This document shows, piece by piece, positions 60,032 through 64,000 of a stretch of DNA of 64,000 bases. Both the position numbers and the translations under genes were made by a program. Source of the DNA: Apium graveolens. Taxonomy: Eukaryota > Streptophyta > Magnoliopsida > Apiales > Apiaceae. Location of the stretch: assembly GCF_009905375.1 (NCBI RefSeq), contig NW_027418148.1:1-64000 (forward strand), given 5' to 3'. Numbering within the stretch: the first letter of the stretch is position 1; every line of letters starts with the position of its first letter. The notes under the pieces are model-generated. The model made no database searches and was not told the DNA's origin. It saw nothing but the letters and a program-made list of their open reading frames with translations.

Positions 60032-60603
60032 GAGGAGAATTGTAACAAAAGAAGAGAGAAATGTTTTTTTATCAGTTTAGAAATCGATCACTTGCTTAGT
60101 ATTTTTCTCTCTTAATTTTCTTATGCAAGTCTCTTTTCTTTATACATTAATGTCAGCTAAAAACTTCACCTCTGTAATCTATAACAAGATAACATACAGT
60201 TTATATATATACTTAAGCAGAATTTCATATAGATCAAGTACCCAATAAACATCTACTATTATAATAATTATAAAGATGAAGAAGCAAGGAACGGTAGATA
60301 GTTCATTGAGACGCCTGAAGTTGCAAAGCCCAAGATGACGGGGAAGTCGAAATAGGGGCATAGCATTCACCAGGGACTTCGATGAGCTGTTCTTGATTCA
60401 TCAACATTATAATTGTTTAAATGGTTTTTGTTTATTTGGTATGCGATTAATATGTTAGGATACTTAATATATAGAAATAATTGTCATGTTTAAATTGTTT
60501 TGGATTGTAGAGAAATCATAAAAACATAATTCTTTTATGAATTATATATCTCTGTGCCTTCCCTCTTTAGGGTTATCAGATATAGTAAAATGATCCCCCA
60601 ATC

Positions 60604-60615
60604 TGGTATCAGAGC
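60604..60615 (+). other. tRNA-Met primer-binding site (copy 2)
   Basis: TGGTATCAGAGC, as at 19,236. Confidence 0.9.
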
Positions 60616-60869
60616 TAGAAATAAGCCGAACCTGAAGATGAACAGCAAAAATAGTATCAGAACTATTGTAAATATTAGCAAGCATGAAAAATAGTAAAAA
60701 TTATTGTAGCAAATAGTAGGAAACATTAAAAGTTGAGTGGAACAAAGTTCAAAATTTTGGAATGAATAGTAACCTATGAATTGTAACTAATGAATAGTGA
60801 AAATTGAATAGTAATTATGAATATGAATAGTAAAAAATGAAATATTAGTATTAAAAATTTGAAAATTAA

Positions 60870-61707
60870 ATGAGACCTCCAGCAAAATTATCAAGAGATA
60901 AAATAAAAGTTATAAATCTAAAATAATAGCAAATTTATTAATTTATTTTATAGTAGAAAATAAAGAAACAAAACAAATGTGTAAGAAAATTCTATATAGA
61001 CACTTAATATACTTATATAAAAAAATAAATATTTAATTTATGGAAGATTATAAGTTAGAAAGTATTAAAATGATAGAAGATAAAAACTTTACTTTAAATA
61101 AAGATATAAATCAACATATTGAAATTGTAAAATAAGTATACAAATAATAAATGAAAACTTAGTATTATAGCTATGTTACGAACAATGTTGGAAGAAAAAG
61201 AAGAAAAAATTAGAAGAGTGGAAGAAGAAAATCTTTTAATAAAACGAGAAAAAATTATTAAACAAATTAATATAGAAATTCAAATCAAAGACTTAAAAGA
61301 AGTATTAACTAAACAATATAAATTAATAAATGATTTAAGACAAAAAATTTAAAAATGAATTGGATAAATCCAATGTAATAACTAGAAATAATAGAAAAAT
61401 AAAAAAATTAATAAAAATCAAGAAAAATTAGAAATAGAACTAGATAAATTGCAAGAAAGAAAAAATAAAATTGAATGGACAAGAGAAAATAGGGATGAAA
61501 TAATAATATGTTATCAACAACTTGGAAATATGATAATAATATTTAGAAATAATAAACTAATAATACATGAAGTTAAAAGAATAATTCTATCAAGTAATAT
61601 AACTCGAAAATAATACAGTTAAAAAAATGTCGTTAGAAAAATCAAGTGAAAAATAAGATGTATATTATTAAATGGATGATACGAAGAAAGAACATCACAA
61701 ACTTTAA
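60870..61707 (+). repeat. Tandem duplication of small ORFs 1-3, first unit (copy 2)
   Basis: ORF1 begins at 60,870 and is frameshifted near 60,900. ORF2 begins at about 61,040 and ORF3 at about 61,355. Unit length is 838 bp after small deletions. Confidence 0.88.
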
Positions 61708-62545
61708 ATGAGACCTCCAGCAAAATTACTAAGAGATAATAATAAAAGTTATAAATCTAAAATAATAGCAAATTTATTAATTTTATAATAGAAAATAAAG
61801 AAACAGAACAAATGTGTAAGAAAATTCTATATAGACACTTAATATACTTATATAAATAAAATAAATAAATATTTGATTTATGGAAGATTATAAGTTAGAG
61901 AGTATTAAAATGATATCATATAAAAACTTTACTTTTAATAAAGATATAAATCAACATATCGAAAGTTGTAAAATAAGTATGCAAATAATAAATGAAAAAT
62001 TAGATATTATAGCTATGTTACGAACAATGTTGGAAGAAAGAGATGAAAAAATTAGAAGAGCGGAAGAAGAAAATTTTAATAAAATGAGAACAAATTATTA
62101 AAGAAACAAATATAGAAATTTAAATAAAAGACTTAAAAGAAGTCTTAACTGAACAATATAAATTAATAAATGATTTAAGATAAAAAAAATTAAAAATGAA
62201 CTGGATAAATCCAAATGCAATAACTAGAAATAATAGAAAAATAAAAAAAATAATAAAAAATCAAGAAAAATTAGAAATGGAACTAGATAAATTGCAAGAA
62301 AGAAAAAATAAAAATTTGAATGGACAAGAGAAAATATGGATGAATAATAAGATGTTATCAACAACTTGGAAATATGATAATAACATTTAGAAATAATAAA
62401 CTAAGAATGCAAGCACTTAAAAGAATAATTTTATCAAGTAATATAACTGGATAATAATACAGTTAAAAAAATGTCATTAGAAAAATCAAGTGAAAAATAA
62501 GATGTATATTATCAAATTGATGAATACGAAAAAAGAACATCACAA
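61708..62545 (+). repeat. Tandem duplication of small ORFs 1-3, second unit (copy 2)
   Basis: ORF1 begins at 61,708 (interrupted by a loss at about 61,782), ORF2 at 61,880 (73 codons open) and ORF3 at 62,196 (frame lost near 62,310). Confidence 0.88.
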
Positions 62546-63737
62546 ACTTTAAGTTTTAAACCGGATATATAATAAAATCCAAAGTGAAACAGAAGAACTA
62601 ACAATAAAAAAGATATTCAAAACATAATATTTTGAAAGAAATAAAGAAGTTAGATATATAGCTGAAAAATATGAAAATGTAATAGATATAGATATGATAA
62701 ATGGAAAAGCAAAAATAAATTTAATAACAGATGGTTTGATAAAAAGAGAACTATCCAAATTAAAACAAAAGGAAGCAAATAAACTAAAAAATATTTATTT
62801 TGGAGCAATAAAATTTACAATAAAAGCATATTTCAGAAAAATATTAATACTATACAGATATATGTACTAGGTGATAGAATAATAGGAAATATACAAGATT
62901 CATTAATAGTAGTAGTAAAAGGAAACTTCATTAAAATTTATAATACAACATGATTTTAGCATATCATTAGGAGATGAAAATAAAGAAAGATCTTTAACAT
63001 TATATTATAAATTAGATGGAATAAAAATGCAAAAGGGAAGTAAAGTAATTAGTATGGAAACTAAAATAGTTTATGCTATGACTTGAAACCATCATGTAAA
63101 CAAACAAACGGAATTAGGAATAATAGTACCAAATTATACAAAGATATATTAGAAAAAATTGAACATAAAGAAGAATCTCAAATAACAATCCCAGAAGAAT
63201 TTACAATAGACTTTAGTAATAGACAAATAATTCCAACACAAAGAATTAAACCAAGAAGGATCTAGATTAAGTTTTAGAAGAGAACAAAACCCTATAAAAT
63301 TAATTAGATCGATGAGTATGACCAGTGGAAAATTAGATTTAATAAAATTACCGTGTTACGAATCAGATAAATTAAGAATAAAAACAATAATATTTAATGG
63401 AATATTTGCCAAAAAACTCATAACATAAATAAATAATGGAGCAACATAAAGTCAAATACATATAACTGAAGTTGACTCAAACCAATGTGAGGAAATAGAA
63501 CCTCAAATAATAACTGAACCAAATAGTTCGAGAGAAATAATAATAACAAAAAGTATAAAATTAAGATTAAAAATTTTAGACTTAGAATATAATATAAGTC
63601 TAGGAGTGATAGAAAATGACGTTAGTTATCAACTATTATTAGGAATGGATTTCTTAAATGAAATAAAATATAATATAACAAATGAAGGAATATAAATAAA
63701 TAATTAGAATAAATTAAGATTTATAGAAAGAATATAA
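62471..63737 (+). pseudogene. Movement protein (unit 2, copy 2)
   Basis: Starts at ATG 62,471. Same stops as the copy at 21,120-22,386 and one further loss at about 62,832 (catatttcag to catatttcag minus t). The tail again reads INNGAT and LLLGMDFLNE. Confidence 0.85.
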
Positions 63738-63810
63738 ATCATGAAAAGGAGATAAACAAGAAGAAAGATGAATAGAAACTATTAATAAGATAATAAAAGA
63801 AACATTAATT

Positions 63811-63957
63811 ATGTCTCAAGAAAAAGAACTACAATACTTAAAAGAAAAAGAAAAACTAGAAGAAGAAGTAAAAGAATTAGAGAAAATAAAAAGTAAGAAA
63901 AGAAAAACATGGATAATTGAAGGAGAATGGAGAAAACGAGTTTATAAATATGAATAA
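63811..63957 (+). CDS. Viral small ORF a, 48 aa (copy 2)
   Basis: Intact and identical by eye to 22,462-22,608. ORF b starts at 63,950, overlapping its stop, and runs off the window. Confidence 0.5.
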   Translation: MSQEKELQYLKEKEKLEEEVKELEKIKSKKRKTWIIEGEWRKRVYKYE

Positions 63958-64000
63958 TACTGAAATCAAATAAAAGATATTTGGAACAAAATATTTATAA

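Larger units (their letters stand above)
41373..64000 (+). repeat. Large direct duplication, copy 2
   Basis: Partner of 1-22,650. Most of 45,000-54,000 is identical or nearly so to copy 1. Differences elsewhere are mainly single-base insertions and deletions, most dense at 58,100-59,700. The duplication is still aligned at the window's end. Confidence 0.95.
54821..64000 (+). other. Endogenous pararetrovirus block, copy 2 (runs off the window)
   Basis: Same arrangement and same left junction as copy 1, with additional one-base indels. The second unit is cut by the window end just after small ORF a. Confidence 0.93.

Overview
This is a piece of an AT-rich plant (probably dicot) nuclear genome. 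It is built almost entirely from nested, decayed transposable elements and endogenous pararetrovirus (EPRV) DNA. I see no intact host gene, no rRNA or tRNA gene, and nothing bacterial. The plant assignment rests on Tat-lineage Ty3/gypsy and Ty1/copia pol remnants, a CACTA transposon carrying class III alcohol dehydrogenase exons with plant-like splice sites, Helitron and TRIM elements, and a caulimovirid with a tRNA-Met primer site.

The dominant structure is a direct duplication with a 41.35-41.38 kb offset. Positions 1-22,650 recur at about 41,382-64,000, and both edges run out of the window. Copies share the same premature stops and deletions, so the duplicated content was already dead. They differ mostly by one-base indels, very dense at about 58.1-59.7 kb, which points to sequencing or assembly error and leaves open whether the duplication is real.

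Layout of copy 1: the 3' end of a Tat element (antisense gene, tandem-repeat 3' region, LTR 2,819-3,386); an (ATAC)n microsatellite; a small element with long inverted repeats (about 3.8-4.35 kb); a non-autonomous Helitron on the minus strand (about 5.4-9.6 kb) containing a TRIM; a tandem TRIM array (10.1-10.9 kb); a featureless AT-rich stretch; and an EPRV block (about 13.45-24.2 kb). Unique middle (24.2-41.4 kb): the 3' half of a Ty1/copia element on the minus strand with a 984-bp LTR; a pair of diverged direct repeats, one with a MITE-like insertion; and a 5'-truncated Tat element (RT, RNase H, second RNase H, integrase) split by a 4.7-kb CACTA transposon that captured ADH3-like exons. The Tat element continues into copy 2 and ends at the LTR 44,195-44,763.

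The EPRV block is about one and a third rearranged viral genomes, all on the plus strand. The order read around the circle is: leader with PBS, three small ORFs, 30K movement protein with a C-terminal retropepsin-like domain, four more small tightly packed ORFs, [coat-protein core missing], coat-protein zinc-knuckle tail, protease-RT-RNase H, a last ORF in the transactivator position, then an intergenic promoter region with CCAAT-palindrome tandem repeats. Stop-start overlaps of a few bases suggest a polycistronic pregenomic RNA translated by reinitiation. The gene content does not match any caulimovirid genus I can name with confidence, so this is the best candidate for something undescribed. 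Every large viral frame is broken.
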